Notes: generated by a model not told the origin, from the letters alone. A stretch of DNA of 64,000 nucleotides from Robiginitomaculum sp. (GCA_021776525.1 JAJFFT010000007.1:43089-107088); one strand, 5' to 3'; shown: positions 54,374-63,890, numbered from the stretch's first letter. Translations and numbers: made by a program.

Positions 54374-54378
54374 GGGCA

Positions 54379-54843
54379 ATGGACGACAACGGAACCACGG
54401 GACTGACACAGCTTGGCGGGGCCAGCGCCCTGCCAGCTTCACCAGAGGATGCGCGGCTTGAGAAAGTCGCTAATCCGGTGACCGGTGCACCTTATCTGGT
54501 GCGCTTTACCTGCCCTGAATTCACCTCGCTCTGCCCGGTGACCGGCCAGCCCGATTTTGCCCATATCATGATTGATTATGCGCCGGGTGACTGGATCGTA
54601 GAGAGCAAATCCCTAAAGCTTTATCTTGGTTCATTTCGCAATCACGGGGCCTTCCACGAAGCCTGTACTGTGATGATCGGCCAACGGCTGGTGGACGAAA
54701 TCAAGCCGCAATTTTTGCGTATTGGCGGCTATTGGTATCCGCGCGGCGGCATCCCTATCGACGTGTTTTACCAACACGGCGTTATCCCCGATGGGCTATG
54801 GGTTCCCGAACAGGGCGTCGCACCCTATCGAGGACGCGGATAA
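54379..54843 (+). CDS. queF: NADPH-dependent 7-cyano-7-deazaguanine reductase QueF
   Basis: A 154-residue unimodular QueF. The active-site Cys lies in [16 protein letters not shown], with the [20 protein letters not shown] motif following, which marks the QueF NADPH/substrate region. It reduces preQ0 to preQ1 in queuosine synthesis. queC, queD and queE are not in the window. It starts five bases after the NSS transporter stop and is followed two bases later by the hemerythrin gene, so it may be cotranscribed with both. Confidence 0.96.
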   Translation: MDDNGTTGLTQLGGASALPASPEDARLEKVANPVTGAPYLVRFTCPEFTSLCPVTGQPDFAHIMIDYAPGDWIVESKSLKLYLGSFRNHGAFHEACTVMIGQRLVDEIKPQFLRIGGYWYPRGGIPIDVFYQHGVIPDGLWVPEQGVAPYRGRG

Positions 54844-54845
54844 GA

Positions 54846-55481
54846 ATGACGACAATTCCCTGGACCAAGGCCTATAGCGTCGGCGTGACGGCCATCGATA
54901 AAGATCACCGTAATTTATTCGAATTGATTGATACACTTGACCGTGCCTTGCAACGGCAACTCAGTAACGACAAAATTGCCAAGGCCCTGACCGGCCTTAT
55001 CCAATACACCGAAGGCCATTTTGCGCGCGAAGAAAAAGTGATGGAGCGTTATGGCTATCCGGGAATAAGTAAACACCGGGCTCAGCACCGCAATCTGGAG
55101 TTGCTGGTCCATGCCATTTTCAATGTCTTTAATGATGACCCAGACAGTATTGATCCAAAAAAACTCATGAAGTTTTTGAATCACTGGTTGGTTGATCACA
55201 TCATCAAGGTCGACATGCTTTATGCACAATATATTGAAAAAAAGCGATATGAAGAGGGCGCTTCAGGCAATGTGGACAAAAACATGAATGCTGTTTTTGG
55301 TCAGCAAACCGCCAAGTTGGAACTTGAAGTGCCGAAACAATATGAGCGTATTTTGCAACGCTGCGCCTTATTGTTATGCCGTGATGAACACGAGGCACAG
55401 CGTATTTGCCAAATCGCTGACCCTGCATCGACCATGTCGATTACAAAGGCAAAACAACTGGCGAACAAAGTTTTACGCTAG
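54846..55481 (+). CDS. Bacteriohemerythrin with C-terminal extension
   Basis: A 211-residue protein. Residues 1 to about 130 form a hemerythrin domain: AIDKDHRNLFELID, YTEGHFAREEKVMERYGYP, HRAQHRNLELL and HWLVDHIIKVD hold the His and acidic ligands of a di-iron site. About 70 extra residues follow, Lys/Glu-rich with two Cys near the end (RCALLLCRDE). The ATG at 54846 lies two bases after queF. It could bind oxygen or sense oxygen or iron. The role of the extension is unknown. Confidence 0.9.
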   Translation: MTTIPWTKAYSVGVTAIDKDHRNLFELIDTLDRALQRQLSNDKIAKALTGLIQYTEGHFAREEKVMERYGYPGISKHRAQHRNLELLVHAIFNVFNDDPDSIDPKKLMKFLNHWLVDHIIKVDMLYAQYIEKKRYEEGASGNVDKNMNAVFGQQTAKLELEVPKQYERILQRCALLLCRDEHEAQRICQIADPASTMSITKAKQLANKVLR

Positions 55482-55493
55482 CCGGCAAGGCGC

Positions 55494-55709
55494 TTAGGCT
55501 TCGTCAAGATCCATCGCCAGAATGGCCATATCCAGATTATAGGAAATATCGGACGGGTCTTCGTCGTCTTTGAAGACCAATGCAAAAAACTCTTCGCCGA
55601 TATAGGCCTCGACGGAATCATCTTTTTTGCCGCGACGGCGCAGGGTAATGCCCGGATTTACTTTCTTGCACAGGTAATCCTGCAGGCGGGTAATTTCTTC
55701 ATTGGTCAT
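55494..55709 (-). CDS. DUF3126 family protein
   Basis: A 71-residue acidic protein beginning MTNEEITRLQDYLCKK, with YIGEEFFALVFKDDEDP in the second half and ending LDMAILAMDLDEA. The ATG at 55709 has GGAG seven bases upstream. DUF3126 proteins occur mainly in Alphaproteobacteria and often sit beside cysE; their function is not known. Confidence 0.88.
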   Translation of the reverse strand: MTNEEITRLQDYLCKKVNPGITLRRRGKKDDSVEAYIGEEFFALVFKDDEDPSDISYNLDMAILAMDLDEA

Positions 55710-55778
55710 AGGGTCTCTCCGGCACCCCAATGGTGCGGTTTAGAATCGTTCATAAAATAGGCTCTGGCGCGGCGCGCT

Positions 55779-56588
55779 TCAATCCTCTTCCAGCATATGG
55801 TTCATGCTTTTTGCTGGTTCAGGACAGCAATTGCCAATGGGTTTGGCGGGAATACCCGCAACCGTGCAACGCGGTGGTACATCTTTCAGCACCACAGAAC
55901 ATGCGGCAATGCGGGCATGGTTACCCACAGTGATATTGCCCAATACCTTGGCGCCGGCACCGACCAACACACCATCCATAATTTTGGGGTGGCGGTCGCC
56001 GCGCTCTGCGCCGGTGCCGCCCAGCGTGACATCTTGCAAAATAGAGACATCATTACCGACCTGTGCGGTTTCGCCGATAACGATACCCGTCGCATGGTCC
56101 ATCATCACCCCCGAGCCGATGTGGGTGGCCGGGTGAATATCCACGGCAAATAGTTCAGACACCCGGCTTTGGATATAAAGCGCCAGGGTCTGGCGCTCAT
56201 CATGCCACAGCTGATGCGAAATACGTTGTGCCTGGAGGGCCAAAAAGCCCTTATAGAACATAAAGGGTTGTAAAAAACCCTTGCAGGCCGGGTCACGTTC
56301 CAGCACGGCCATGGCATCGGCCTCGACCTTGGTAATGATCTTTGGGTCGGCGCTAAGCGCTTCGTCGCAAATCTCGCGTACCTGCATGACATGCATATTC
56401 TCGCCGCCGATTTTAGAGGCCAGCAAATAGGTCAGTGCGTCTTCCAGGCGGTCATGGTTGAGGATCACCGCGTGCAGCATGGAGGCCAAAATAGGCTCGC
56501 CGGCCGCAACTGTGGCGGCCTCTACGCGCAGGCGCGACCAGACGGTGCTTTCTGCGGCATTGCTGGAAACATCAATCAGGTGCGCCAT
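55779..56588 (-). CDS. cysE: Serine O-acetyltransferase
   Basis: A 269-residue acetyltransferase. An N-terminal helical domain ends near residue 150. The left-handed beta-helix (hexapeptide repeat) region includes HPATHIGSGVMMDHATGIVIGE, then DVTLGGTGAERGDRHPKI, and PPRCTVAGIPAKPIG. It makes O-acetylserine for cysteine synthesis and is usually feedback-inhibited by cysteine. The ATG at 56588 with GAGGAG is preferred over an upstream frame to 56678. Confidence 0.96.
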   Translation of the reverse strand: MAHLIDVSSNAAESTVWSRLRVEAATVAAGEPILASMLHAVILNHDRLEDALTYLLASKIGGENMHVMQVREICDEALSADPKIITKVEADAMAVLERDPACKGFLQPFMFYKGFLALQAQRISHQLWHDERQTLALYIQSRVSELFAVDIHPATHIGSGVMMDHATGIVIGETAQVGNDVSILQDVTLGGTGAERGDRHPKIMDGVLVGAGAKVLGNITVGNHARIAACSVVLKDVPPRCTVAGIPAKPIGNCCPEPAKSMNHMLEED

Positions 56589-56692
56589 GGTTTTCTCCTC
56601 ATGGGTGCGAACGTGTGGTGCGGAACCAGAGTGTCTATATAGGGTGATTTTGTCCAGTTTCCATGGGATGGCGGTCACAAAGTTTTGAATAC

Positions 56693-59600
56693 CTATACGC
56701 GGCTTTTTGCATGGGCGGCTTTGAGGGTATCGCGCATTTTGGCTATCGCGGCCTGTTTACCCTCGTGAATCATGGCAATGCGCGCTTTGCGTTTGCCGCG
56801 TGCGCGGGCTAATAAAACAAAGGCTGCGGGCGCGGTGATCAGGGCCAGAACCGCCGATCCGGCGACGCCGCCGGCAATGGCGGTGGCCAGCGGACCCCAA
56901 AAACTGTCGCCGAATACCAAAAGCGGAATAAACCCGCCAATGGTGGTCAATGTGGTGGCGATGATGTGGCGGGTGGCATCAATGACGGTTTCACGGGTTT
57001 GCACCGGACAGCCGGCCTTGGCCTTCTCATTGGCTTTTAGCGCCGAAAGCACCACAATGGTGCCGTTAATGGCCAGTCCAACAAGACCCATGACCCCGAC
57101 AATGGCCATAAAGCCCATGGTCTGACCAAAAAACCAGACCCCAAACAGCGCCAGTCCAACCGACAGAAAACCATTCAGGCCGACAATGCCAGCATAGGAA
57201 AACGAATTAAAGGCCAACACCACTGCGCCAACGATCAGGATCAACAGCGGTAATGCGGAGGAAAGCAAATTCCCCATGGCATCATTGCGTTCTTCGGCCT
57301 CGCCGCCAATGCTTAAGGTATAGCCATCAGGCAACACAAAGTCGCTTTGCGCCAGTCGCCGGTTAAAGTCCTGTTGAACGGTCGAGGCCAGGGTATAGGG
57401 TTCCAGATAGGCGCTGACCGTATTGATGCGGCGTCCGTTCCAGCGTTGAATAACCGAGACTTTGGGGACCAGCGTAACATTGCCAAGTGCATCAGACGGG
57501 GTGCCCAGGCCGCCCCGATTGGCGCTTGATGGCAAAGGCAGCGAGCCGGCATTGGCCAGTGTGCTGCGCAGACGGTCACTGGCAATAACCCGGACCGGGA
57601 TGCGCTCGACGCCTTCTTGTATGCTGCCGCCGGTGACCCCTTCAAAGGCGTCATTGATCTGGCGGGCCATTTCCGTCAGCGCCATGCCGGCCTGGCGGGC
57701 GGCGGTTTCGTCGGCGTTGATCTGGGCCACCGGTTCGCCCATTTGCAAGTCGGCGGCGGTATAGGTCACGCTGGGGGTGCGCGATAAAATGGTGCGTAAT
57801 TGTGCGCCAATACGGTCCAGTGTGGTAAAATTCGGCCCCGATATTTTCAGCTCTATGGGCGCGTCAGTTGGTGGCCCCTGTTCAAACGGCAAGGCCAATA
57901 TGCGCACATCGGGAAACGCGTCGCGCAGTTTATTTTGCAGATCAACAACCGCTTTGTGGGTGGCTTCGGGCGAGGTGGTGGTGACAAAGCCGGTGGCCCG
58001 ATCCGGGCTGATGGCTCCGGCTGAAAACACGTTGTAATAGACCTTGGGTGCTGCGCCGCCAATGACCCAGCTGACGTGTTTGACCCCCGGTTCCTGTATG
58101 ATCACCTGGCGAATTTGTTCGGCACGCCGGGTGGTTGCATCGATCGAACTGTCCGGCGCGGTGACCAATTGCAATTGGAACATGTCGCGATCCACGGGCG
58201 GGAAAAACTGCATCGGCAAAGTGGTCACGGCAACAAAGCCAACCATGGGGACAATGGCCCCGGAAAAAATGCCGCTCCACGGGTGTTTGATAATGAAATC
58301 CAATATTCTTCGATAAGCGTTGGCCATGGTTTTTGATGAGAGACCCGAACGCCAGATGCGGTGCGGTGCATCAGGGTCTGGCTCATAATCAAACCAGGCG
58401 GCAAAGGCCGGGATCAGGGTCATGGCCAGTACAAAAGACGAGCCAACCGCAAAGATCACCGAAACCCCCATCATGCCGATGAACTCACCGGCCCCGCCCG
58501 ACATCAATGCAATTGGTGCAAAGGCAAACATGGTGGTCAGAGTCGAGGCCAAAAGCGGCGCAAAGAGGTGTTGCGAGGCCTTGGAAATGGCATCTTGCGG
58601 GCCATGACCACGGCGCCGCATCAGCTCGTATTCATCGACCATAACAATGGCGGTATCGATAAGAAGGCCCAGCGCAATAACAATGCCGGTCACGGACATT
58701 TGGTGCAAAGGTGAGCCCGTAAACTTGAATAACGCCATCAGCATCATAACGGTCAGCGGCAAAGCCGTGCCGACAATCAAAGCGGCGCGCCAGCCCATAG
58801 CCAAAAAGGTAATCAAAAACACGATCAGCGCCGACATCAACAAATTGGTCGAAAGGCCGATCAGACGCTTGGCAACGTAATGTTCCTGTTGGAAAACAAT
58901 GTCCAGATGTATGTCGGGGGGCAATCCGGCGCTGATTTGCTCGACTATATCCAGGGCGCCTTTGGCCCAGATATCAACCCGTTGATTGGGCGTCGCATAG
59001 GCTGAAACCAGAACCACTCTGGCTCCATCGCGAAAGGCGCGGACCTCTTCGGGGGTGCGTATGCCCTTGGTCACGTTGGCAATGTCGCCAATTCTGGTCA
59101 TGGTGCCTTGGGTGCCGGTGCGAATGGGGATGGCGCGTATGCGTGATACGCCGTCAAGCTCTCCGGCGATTTCCACCGAGAGATTATGACCGGCGCTGCG
59201 TATGCGCCCGGCCGGGGTTTTGGCATCGGCGGCGGCAATAATGCGCGACAGGCCCGCCGTGTCTAACCCCAAGGCGGCCAGCATATCATGGTCGGCCTCG
59301 ACCTTGATCTCTTCTTCGACGGCTCCGACAACTTTGGTTTCTTCGGTTCCGGCCATAATCTGAAAGCGTTGTTCCAGATCTCGGGCCAGACGTGATAAAA
59401 TGGGCATGGACGCGGCGGCATTTTCGTCAACGCTAAACGCCGCAATTATGGTGTCTGCACCGATGTGCTGGCGCCGCAAGTCTGGCTCGCTGGCCCCCGT
59501 TGGCAGAAACAATTTGGCCTTGTTGATTTGCTCGCGGACCAGGGTCCAGGCCGGTTCGACCTTTTCGCCGCGAAAACGTTCTTTCAATTCGATTGAAATA

Positions 59601-59863
59601 ACCGACAGGCCATTGCGACTGGTCGAGTTCAATTTTCTGACCTCGACCAGCTCTTGAAGAGAGCGTTCCAAAGGTTCGGTGATCAAGGCCTCGGTACGTT
59701 CGGCCGAGGCACCTGGAAACGCGGTGACCAATACGGCAAAACGTTCAGACAGGGTCGGGTCTTCTTGACGACCAAGGGTCATCAATGCGCCAATGCCTGC
59801 GGCCAGTACCAGAAAAACCGTCAGAATAGCCAGACGGGGATTATCATAAAAAAGCTTGCTCAT
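56693..59863 (-). CDS. RND efflux transporter permease (AcrB/MexB-type)
   Basis: A 1056-residue inner-membrane pump. Typical features are the N-terminal TM1 (LAILTVFLVLAAGIGALM), the large periplasmic loops, and ALGLLIDTAIVMVDEYELMRRRGHGP, where the TM4 acidic proton-relay region has D and E. A second repeat half begins near residue 530. The long upstream frame is ignored: the ATG at 59863 overlaps the stop of the membrane-fusion gene by four bases. It pairs with that gene; no TolC-like gene is in the window. Confidence 0.94.
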   Translation of the reverse strand: MSKLFYDNPRLAILTVFLVLAAGIGALMTLGRQEDPTLSERFAVLVTAFPGASAERTEALITEPLERSLQELVEVRKLNSTSRNGLSVISIELKERFRGEKVEPAWTLVREQINKAKLFLPTGASEPDLRRQHIGADTIIAAFSVDENAAASMPILSRLARDLEQRFQIMAGTEETKVVGAVEEEIKVEADHDMLAALGLDTAGLSRIIAAADAKTPAGRIRSAGHNLSVEIAGELDGVSRIRAIPIRTGTQGTMTRIGDIANVTKGIRTPEEVRAFRDGARVVLVSAYATPNQRVDIWAKGALDIVEQISAGLPPDIHLDIVFQQEHYVAKRLIGLSTNLLMSALIVFLITFLAMGWRAALIVGTALPLTVMMLMALFKFTGSPLHQMSVTGIVIALGLLIDTAIVMVDEYELMRRRGHGPQDAISKASQHLFAPLLASTLTTMFAFAPIALMSGGAGEFIGMMGVSVIFAVGSSFVLAMTLIPAFAAWFDYEPDPDAPHRIWRSGLSSKTMANAYRRILDFIIKHPWSGIFSGAIVPMVGFVAVTTLPMQFFPPVDRDMFQLQLVTAPDSSIDATTRRAEQIRQVIIQEPGVKHVSWVIGGAAPKVYYNVFSAGAISPDRATGFVTTTSPEATHKAVVDLQNKLRDAFPDVRILALPFEQGPPTDAPIELKISGPNFTTLDRIGAQLRTILSRTPSVTYTAADLQMGEPVAQINADETAARQAGMALTEMARQINDAFEGVTGGSIQEGVERIPVRVIASDRLRSTLANAGSLPLPSSANRGGLGTPSDALGNVTLVPKVSVIQRWNGRRINTVSAYLEPYTLASTVQQDFNRRLAQSDFVLPDGYTLSIGGEAEERNDAMGNLLSSALPLLILIVGAVVLAFNSFSYAGIVGLNGFLSVGLALFGVWFFGQTMGFMAIVGVMGLVGLAINGTIVVLSALKANEKAKAGCPVQTRETVIDATRHIIATTLTTIGGFIPLLVFGDSFWGPLATAIAGGVAGSAVLALITAPAAFVLLARARGKRKARIAMIHEGKQAAIAKMRDTLKAAHAKSRV

Positions 59864-60987
59864 GGTTGACCAAGCTGTGTTGTGGTTGCCGGAATAACGA
59901 TCATACCGGCGCTGACACTTTGGTTGCCACCAGCCAATATCATGGTGCCGTCCTTGATCGGTCCGCGTACATATACCTGTTCGGCCCCGGCATAGAGAAT
60001 TTCGATCAGGCGCGGGGTCAGAATAAATTGGCGGGCATTGTTCGGGTCGCTGTCCAGGGCGAACAGGGACCACAAACCGCGCCGGTCTTCACGCAGCGCG
60101 CTCAACGGCACCCAAAAGCCGGATTGTTCCAGCGGGACATCCAGCTCCATACGGGCCGTTTGACCAGGGACCAGCGGAGCCGATTGCGGGGCAATATCAA
60201 AAACCGCGCTTAAGGTCTGGGTGGCTGGGTCAATCTGACCGCTAAGACCGCGAAGGCGAGCCTGAAAGGCGGCATTGGCGGTATGGAATGTAAAGACATT
60301 ACCAATGGTCATAATGGGCAGGCGATTGGCGGGCAGGCCGACACGGACTTCCAGTGCCTTATCTTCCACCAGCGAGAACACCGGCGCGCCTGCACCAGCG
60401 ACCGAGCCTTCATCAATATAACGTTCCGCAATGACGCCATCATAAGGTGCAACAATGCGCAACAGGGCCAATCGTGCCAACAGGGTTTTGACCTGTGCTT
60501 TGGCCACCAATGTGGCGGCTTCTGCGGCCAGCAGGTTGGCGTCAACTTCTTCCAGCCTTTGGGCCGAAATATGCCCCTTGGCCAATAATGCTTTTTGGCG
60601 CTTCAAGGTGGATGCGGCGATGCTGCGCTGGGCCTCGACCTGTTGCACACTGGCCCGGGCGGCGGCCACATCGGCCAACAGGGCATTGTTGTCGAGCCGG
60701 GCCAGAACATCGCCCTTACGCACATGCTGGCCAAGATCGGCGCTGAGCGCAACCACCAGGCCGCCCCGTTCAAAGCCCAGGGCGCTGGTGCGTTTTGCGC
60801 TGATCATCCCGGCATAGCTGGTGCCAATATTGGTCTGCTCTTTCAGGGCAATTGTTTTGGTGGGAACCCGGATTGGATTGGCGTCGCGAGGCTCGTCCTG
60901 CGCTTGGGCGCTAAGGAAGACGGCACCCAGAAGCAGCATGGTGATCAGTGCCAGACCCGAATAAACACTAGAGCGGATGTTCAGCAT
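59860..60987 (-). CDS. RND membrane-fusion protein (periplasmic adaptor, HlyD/AcrA-type)
   Basis: A 375-residue protein with an N-terminal signal/anchor segment (GLALITMLLLGAVFLSAQA). A biotinyl-lipoyl-like half-motif (GGLVVALSADLGQHVRKGDVLARL region) precedes a helical hairpin (about residues 100-165), the second half-motif VAPYDGVIAERYIDEGSV, and a beta-barrel domain. It links the RND pump to an outer-membrane channel. The stop overlaps the pump start by four bases. Confidence 0.93.
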   Translation of the reverse strand: MLNIRSSVYSGLALITMLLLGAVFLSAQAQDEPRDANPIRVPTKTIALKEQTNIGTSYAGMISAKRTSALGFERGGLVVALSADLGQHVRKGDVLARLDNNALLADVAAARASVQQVEAQRSIAASTLKRQKALLAKGHISAQRLEEVDANLLAAEAATLVAKAQVKTLLARLALLRIVAPYDGVIAERYIDEGSVAGAGAPVFSLVEDKALEVRVGLPANRLPIMTIGNVFTFHTANAAFQARLRGLSGQIDPATQTLSAVFDIAPQSAPLVPGQTARMELDVPLEQSGFWVPLSALREDRRGLWSLFALDSDPNNARQFILTPRLIEILYAGAEQVYVRGPIKDGTMILAGGNQSVSAGMIVIPATTTQLGQP

Positions 60988-61134
60988 TGTTATCGTATTC
61001 CTTAGCGACCACTATCATCGGCCAGACAGACCTGTTATATCATACCGTAATTGGCGTATGGCAGTGACAAAGACTCATAGGTGCCGTTCATACGCGAATA
61101 GGTGAGTTGCATATAGGGATTAAATAGCCGTTTG

Positions 61135-61157
61135 AAAAGTGAACATTGTTCACTTTT
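61135..61157. promoter_or_regulatory. 10-base-arm inverted repeat upstream of the RND operon
   Basis: AAAAGTGAAC, then ATT, then GTTCACTTTT: a perfect 10-base inverted repeat with a 3-base centre, 148 bases upstream of the membrane-fusion start and 51 bases past the MFS stop. It could be a TetR-type operator for the efflux operon. As a hairpin followed by T-run it could instead end transcription. No local regulator gene is present. Confidence 0.45.
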
Positions 61158-61207
61158 TTGTATATCCGTTATGCAAAAATGCAAAATAAACCTTCAAAGC
61201 CCTGTAC

Positions 61208-62461
61208 CTATTGCATTTTAGGCTGTTTTGCCGGCTCAAGGTATAAGCGCGAGACCGTAGAAAAACTGGGCAATAGGGCGATCAGCAAGGTTCCCACAAC
61301 CAATATGCCGGTAACAACATTGATGCCGACAACATAACTGCCGGTGATGTCAAAGGCGACATCCATCAGAACCGGGAAAAAGCCGTTGGTCAGGGCAATA
61401 ATGCCATAGACCAGACCGGAAATGCGCCCATAGGCCTTGAGGCCAAAATAGCGCGACAGGCAAAACGGCAACAGGCCAAATTCGGTGCCCATGCCCAGAC
61501 CCATCAATGCGCCGGACAGCAATAATGTTGGTGTTTGTGTGGCTTGCATCAGTAATGGCAGGCCAATCACCGGAATAAAAAAGAACGGCGCAATTAAATT
61601 GGGGCGGCGAAAATGGTCCAGCAAAAACCCGGTGCCAATTTGCCCAAACACGGTGAACAGGGCAAACACCGACAATACACTGGTGGCCCGTGCCACTGGC
61701 AGGCCACGATCCATCAGGATCGGGACAATATGGGTAAAGACCGCCAGCATACAGCCCGAACAAATGGCGATGGCCAGCATGACCATCCAAAAGGCGCGGG
61801 TTTTGACCGCCTGGCCCAGGGTCAGGCCGGGTATTTCAGCGACGCCTTTCAACCGCATATGGGTTTTGGGGGGCAGCGGGTCGGGGGGATTGCGCAAAAA
61901 GAAGAAAAGCGCCGGAAAGCCAATAACCAAAACCAGCAGGGCAATGGCCTGATAGGTGGTGCGCCAGTCATGCCCGGACAGCACCAGCACCGCAAAAATT
62001 GGCATTAAGGTACTGCCGACTCCGTAACCAACGCCGCTGATGATCCCCAGAAAAAAACCGCGAAAACGGTCAAACCATCCGGCAATGATTTTGGTGAAAA
62101 GAATTGGCCCTAATACCGAGCCGGACAGCCCGATAAATACAAAGGCCAGATAAAATTCGGAGATATTTCGGGCCAGTGAGACCCCGAACAACGATGCCAC
62201 AAACAACAAATGGCCCGTCAGAATAACCACGCGGGCGCCATACTTATCGGCCAACGTGCCAATGACCGGATAGATCAGGGCGCTGCATATCGCCAGAATG
62301 AAAAATACCAGAGAGATACTGGATCGCGGCAAATTAAACTCGTCGGCGATCGGCACCAGAACCAGACCAAGGATGGCAACAATGGTTGAGGTGATGCCAA
62401 TGGCCGTGCCAATGGTCGAGGCGAAGACCACGCCTGCCGGGCGGGAAAACAACTTGTCCAT
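61208..62461 (-). CDS. MFS transporter, monocarboxylate/oxalate-formate-like
   Basis: A 417-residue protein with 12 membrane segments. It has the MFS loop motif GTLADKYGARVV between TM2 and TM3, and repeat-like FLLDHFRRPN between TM8 and TM9. The pattern suggests the monocarboxylate porter/OFA-type group. The ATG at 62461 is chosen because the frame further upstream reads non-hydrophobic, Cys/His-rich sequence unlike the family. The substrate is unknown. The gene is alone, 220 bases before the RND adaptor start on the same strand. Confidence 0.85.
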   Translation of the reverse strand: MDKLFSRPAGVVFASTIGTAIGITSTIVAILGLVLVPIADEFNLPRSSISLVFFILAICSALIYPVIGTLADKYGARVVILTGHLLFVASLFGVSLARNISEFYLAFVFIGLSGSVLGPILFTKIIAGWFDRFRGFFLGIISGVGYGVGSTLMPIFAVLVLSGHDWRTTYQAIALLVLVIGFPALFFFLRNPPDPLPPKTHMRLKGVAEIPGLTLGQAVKTRAFWMVMLAIAICSGCMLAVFTHIVPILMDRGLPVARATSVLSVFALFTVFGQIGTGFLLDHFRRPNLIAPFFFIPVIGLPLLMQATQTPTLLLSGALMGLGMGTEFGLLPFCLSRYFGLKAYGRISGLVYGIIALTNGFFPVLMDVAFDITGSYVVGINVVTGILVVGTLLIALLPSFSTVSRLYLEPAKQPKMQ

Positions 62462-62588
62462 AGAGTGACATTTCCTTCGCACATGCGAACCAGCATGGCT
62501 TATGACGCAAATGCAGCCGCAAAGAGAGTGTTTTGTGCAGTTTGTGCGTTTCTCCATCCTTCGAGGGCGCAGAATAAAATACAAACTT

Positions 62589-62627
62589 CATGCTAAGGTG
62601 TGTAGCGAGGCGAAACCTCGAAGCATG
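62589..62627. other. Small nested hairpin upstream of the MFS gene
   Basis: CATGCT (62589-62594) can pair with AGCATG (62622-62627), enclosing CGAGG-CGAAA-CCTCG (62606-62620). It lies about 130 bases upstream of the MFS start. It may be a transcript-leader structure, but it matches no RNA family I recognise. Confidence 0.3.
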
Positions 62628-62746
62628 GATGCCTCCATCTGGCAAAACCATACCCCAAACGCCCCGGTGTGGGATAAGGTCTTGAAACCCACACCACAAG
62701 TGCCATTCCGGCCACCGCACCAGAGGTTATCCGGTGGATAGCGCCA

Positions 62747-62863
62747 TGAGGGTCAATCACGGTCCCTTATTGGTCCCTTTATATCCCTTCAATTGCCCCA
62801 AAATTGACCCTTATCAGTCCCTCAACAGTCCGTAAAACATGGCTATTTGTCCCTTTATGCCCC
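62747..62863 (-). repeat. Phased 11-bp degenerate repeat array B
   Basis: Read on the minus strand from 62863 to 62747, GGG or GGGG tracts recur at spacings of 10-12 bases (units such as GGGACTGATAA, GGGTCAATTTT, GGGACCAATAA). One decayed stretch lies near 62822-62845. The array ends in an inverted unit TTGACCCTCA at 62756-62747, exactly like array A at 16479-16606. It lies in the 452-base gap between the MFS and ribokinase genes, where no gene is supported. Confidence 0.75.
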
Positions 62864-62913
62864 TAGCCAGAAAGCGAGATAAACGGGGCTTATCCGCTGA
62901 CCTTGGGGGTCGG

Positions 62914-63846
62914 TTACTCTGGTTTCATTTGGCGTAAAAAGCTCTGGATTTGCGCCCATGTGGGTGCAGCCCCTTCGGCACCGGCCTGCATGACAGACAA
63001 GGCCCCCGCAGCAGATGCGGCGCGCGCCGCCATAGGCAGGTCATCCCCACTGGCCAGACACCTGGCCAGTACGCCATTAAACACATCACCGGCGCCGGTG
63101 GGGTCTATGGCGCGCACAGGAAAGGCCGGGATCAGCGTGCCGTGGCCTTTGGTATAAAGATAACACCCTGTGGCACCCATGGTGATCAGTGCGGTTTTGG
63201 CCCCCATGGTGCACAGGGCCTGTGCAGCCCGGTGGGCGCTGTCCTCGTCTTTGGGGTAAATCCCGGTCAGGGTTTGTGTTTCGCTTTCATTGGGGGTGAT
63301 GATGTCCGCATAGGGGACCAATGCATTGGCCTCTGGTGTGGCTGGGGCCGGGTTAAAAAGTATCGCCACCTGGGCCTTGCGGGCCAGATCAAAGGCCGCC
63401 CGCACGGCATTGCCGGGTACTTCCATCTGGGCCACAACAATATCGGCATCGGTAATCAGGGCTTTGTGTGCGTGGATATCTTCGGGTGTCAGGTCTGCAT
63501 TGGCCCCCGGCGCAACAACAATCATATTGTCGCTGCTCTGGTTGACTAAAATGCCTGCGGTGCCGGTGGGGTTTTCAAAACTGGTCTTCAGGCCGCTGGT
63601 ATTTAAGGCGTTATCGCGGGCATAAGTCATGGATTTATGGCCAAAGGTGTCATCGCCAACACAACCGATCATTGCCGTTTGCGCCCCTGTGCAGGCCGCA
63701 GCTACCGCCTGGTTAAGACCTTTGCCGCCCATGCTGAGGCAAGACCCTTGGGCCAAAATAGTCTCGTTGGATGCCGGAAAGTTTTGAACGGTAAAGGAAA
63801 TATCGCAATTGATGCTGCCAATCACCGTGACTTTGGGGTGTGTCAT
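62914..63846 (-). CDS. rbsK: Ribokinase-like sugar kinase (PfkB family)
   Basis: A 310-residue PfkB-family kinase. GGKGLNQAVAAA near residue 40 and the C-terminal IDPTGAGDVFNGVLA with the catalytic Asp are ribokinase hallmarks; SINCDIS lies at the N-terminus. The ATG at 63846 is preferred over a longer frame to 63939 because it gives the standard N-terminus (HPKVTVIGSINCD). Reaction is likely ATP-dependent phosphorylation of ribose or a related sugar or nucleoside. No sugar transporter is adjacent, so the substrate is uncertain. Confidence 0.88.
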   Translation of the reverse strand: MTHPKVTVIGSINCDISFTVQNFPASNETILAQGSCLSMGGKGLNQAVAAACTGAQTAMIGCVGDDTFGHKSMTYARDNALNTSGLKTSFENPTGTAGILVNQSSDNMIVVAPGANADLTPEDIHAHKALITDADIVVAQMEVPGNAVRAAFDLARKAQVAILFNPAPATPEANALVPYADIITPNESETQTLTGIYPKDEDSAHRAAQALCTMGAKTALITMGATGCYLYTKGHGTLIPAFPVRAIDPTGAGDVFNGVLARCLASGDDLPMAARAASAAGALSVMQAGAEGAAPTWAQIQSFLRQMKPE

Positions 63847-63862
63847 GGCCGTATCACATAAG

Positions 63863-63890
63863 AAAAATCCCGGCACGTAAAGTGCCGGGA
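63863..63890 (-). terminator. Intrinsic terminator of the gene entering from the right edge
   Basis: The perfect nine-base stem TCCCGGCAC/GTGCCGGGA (63868-63890, 5-base loop) is followed on the minus strand by five T (63867-63863). It lies between the partial frame ending at 63927 and the ribokinase start at 63846. Confidence 0.85.
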
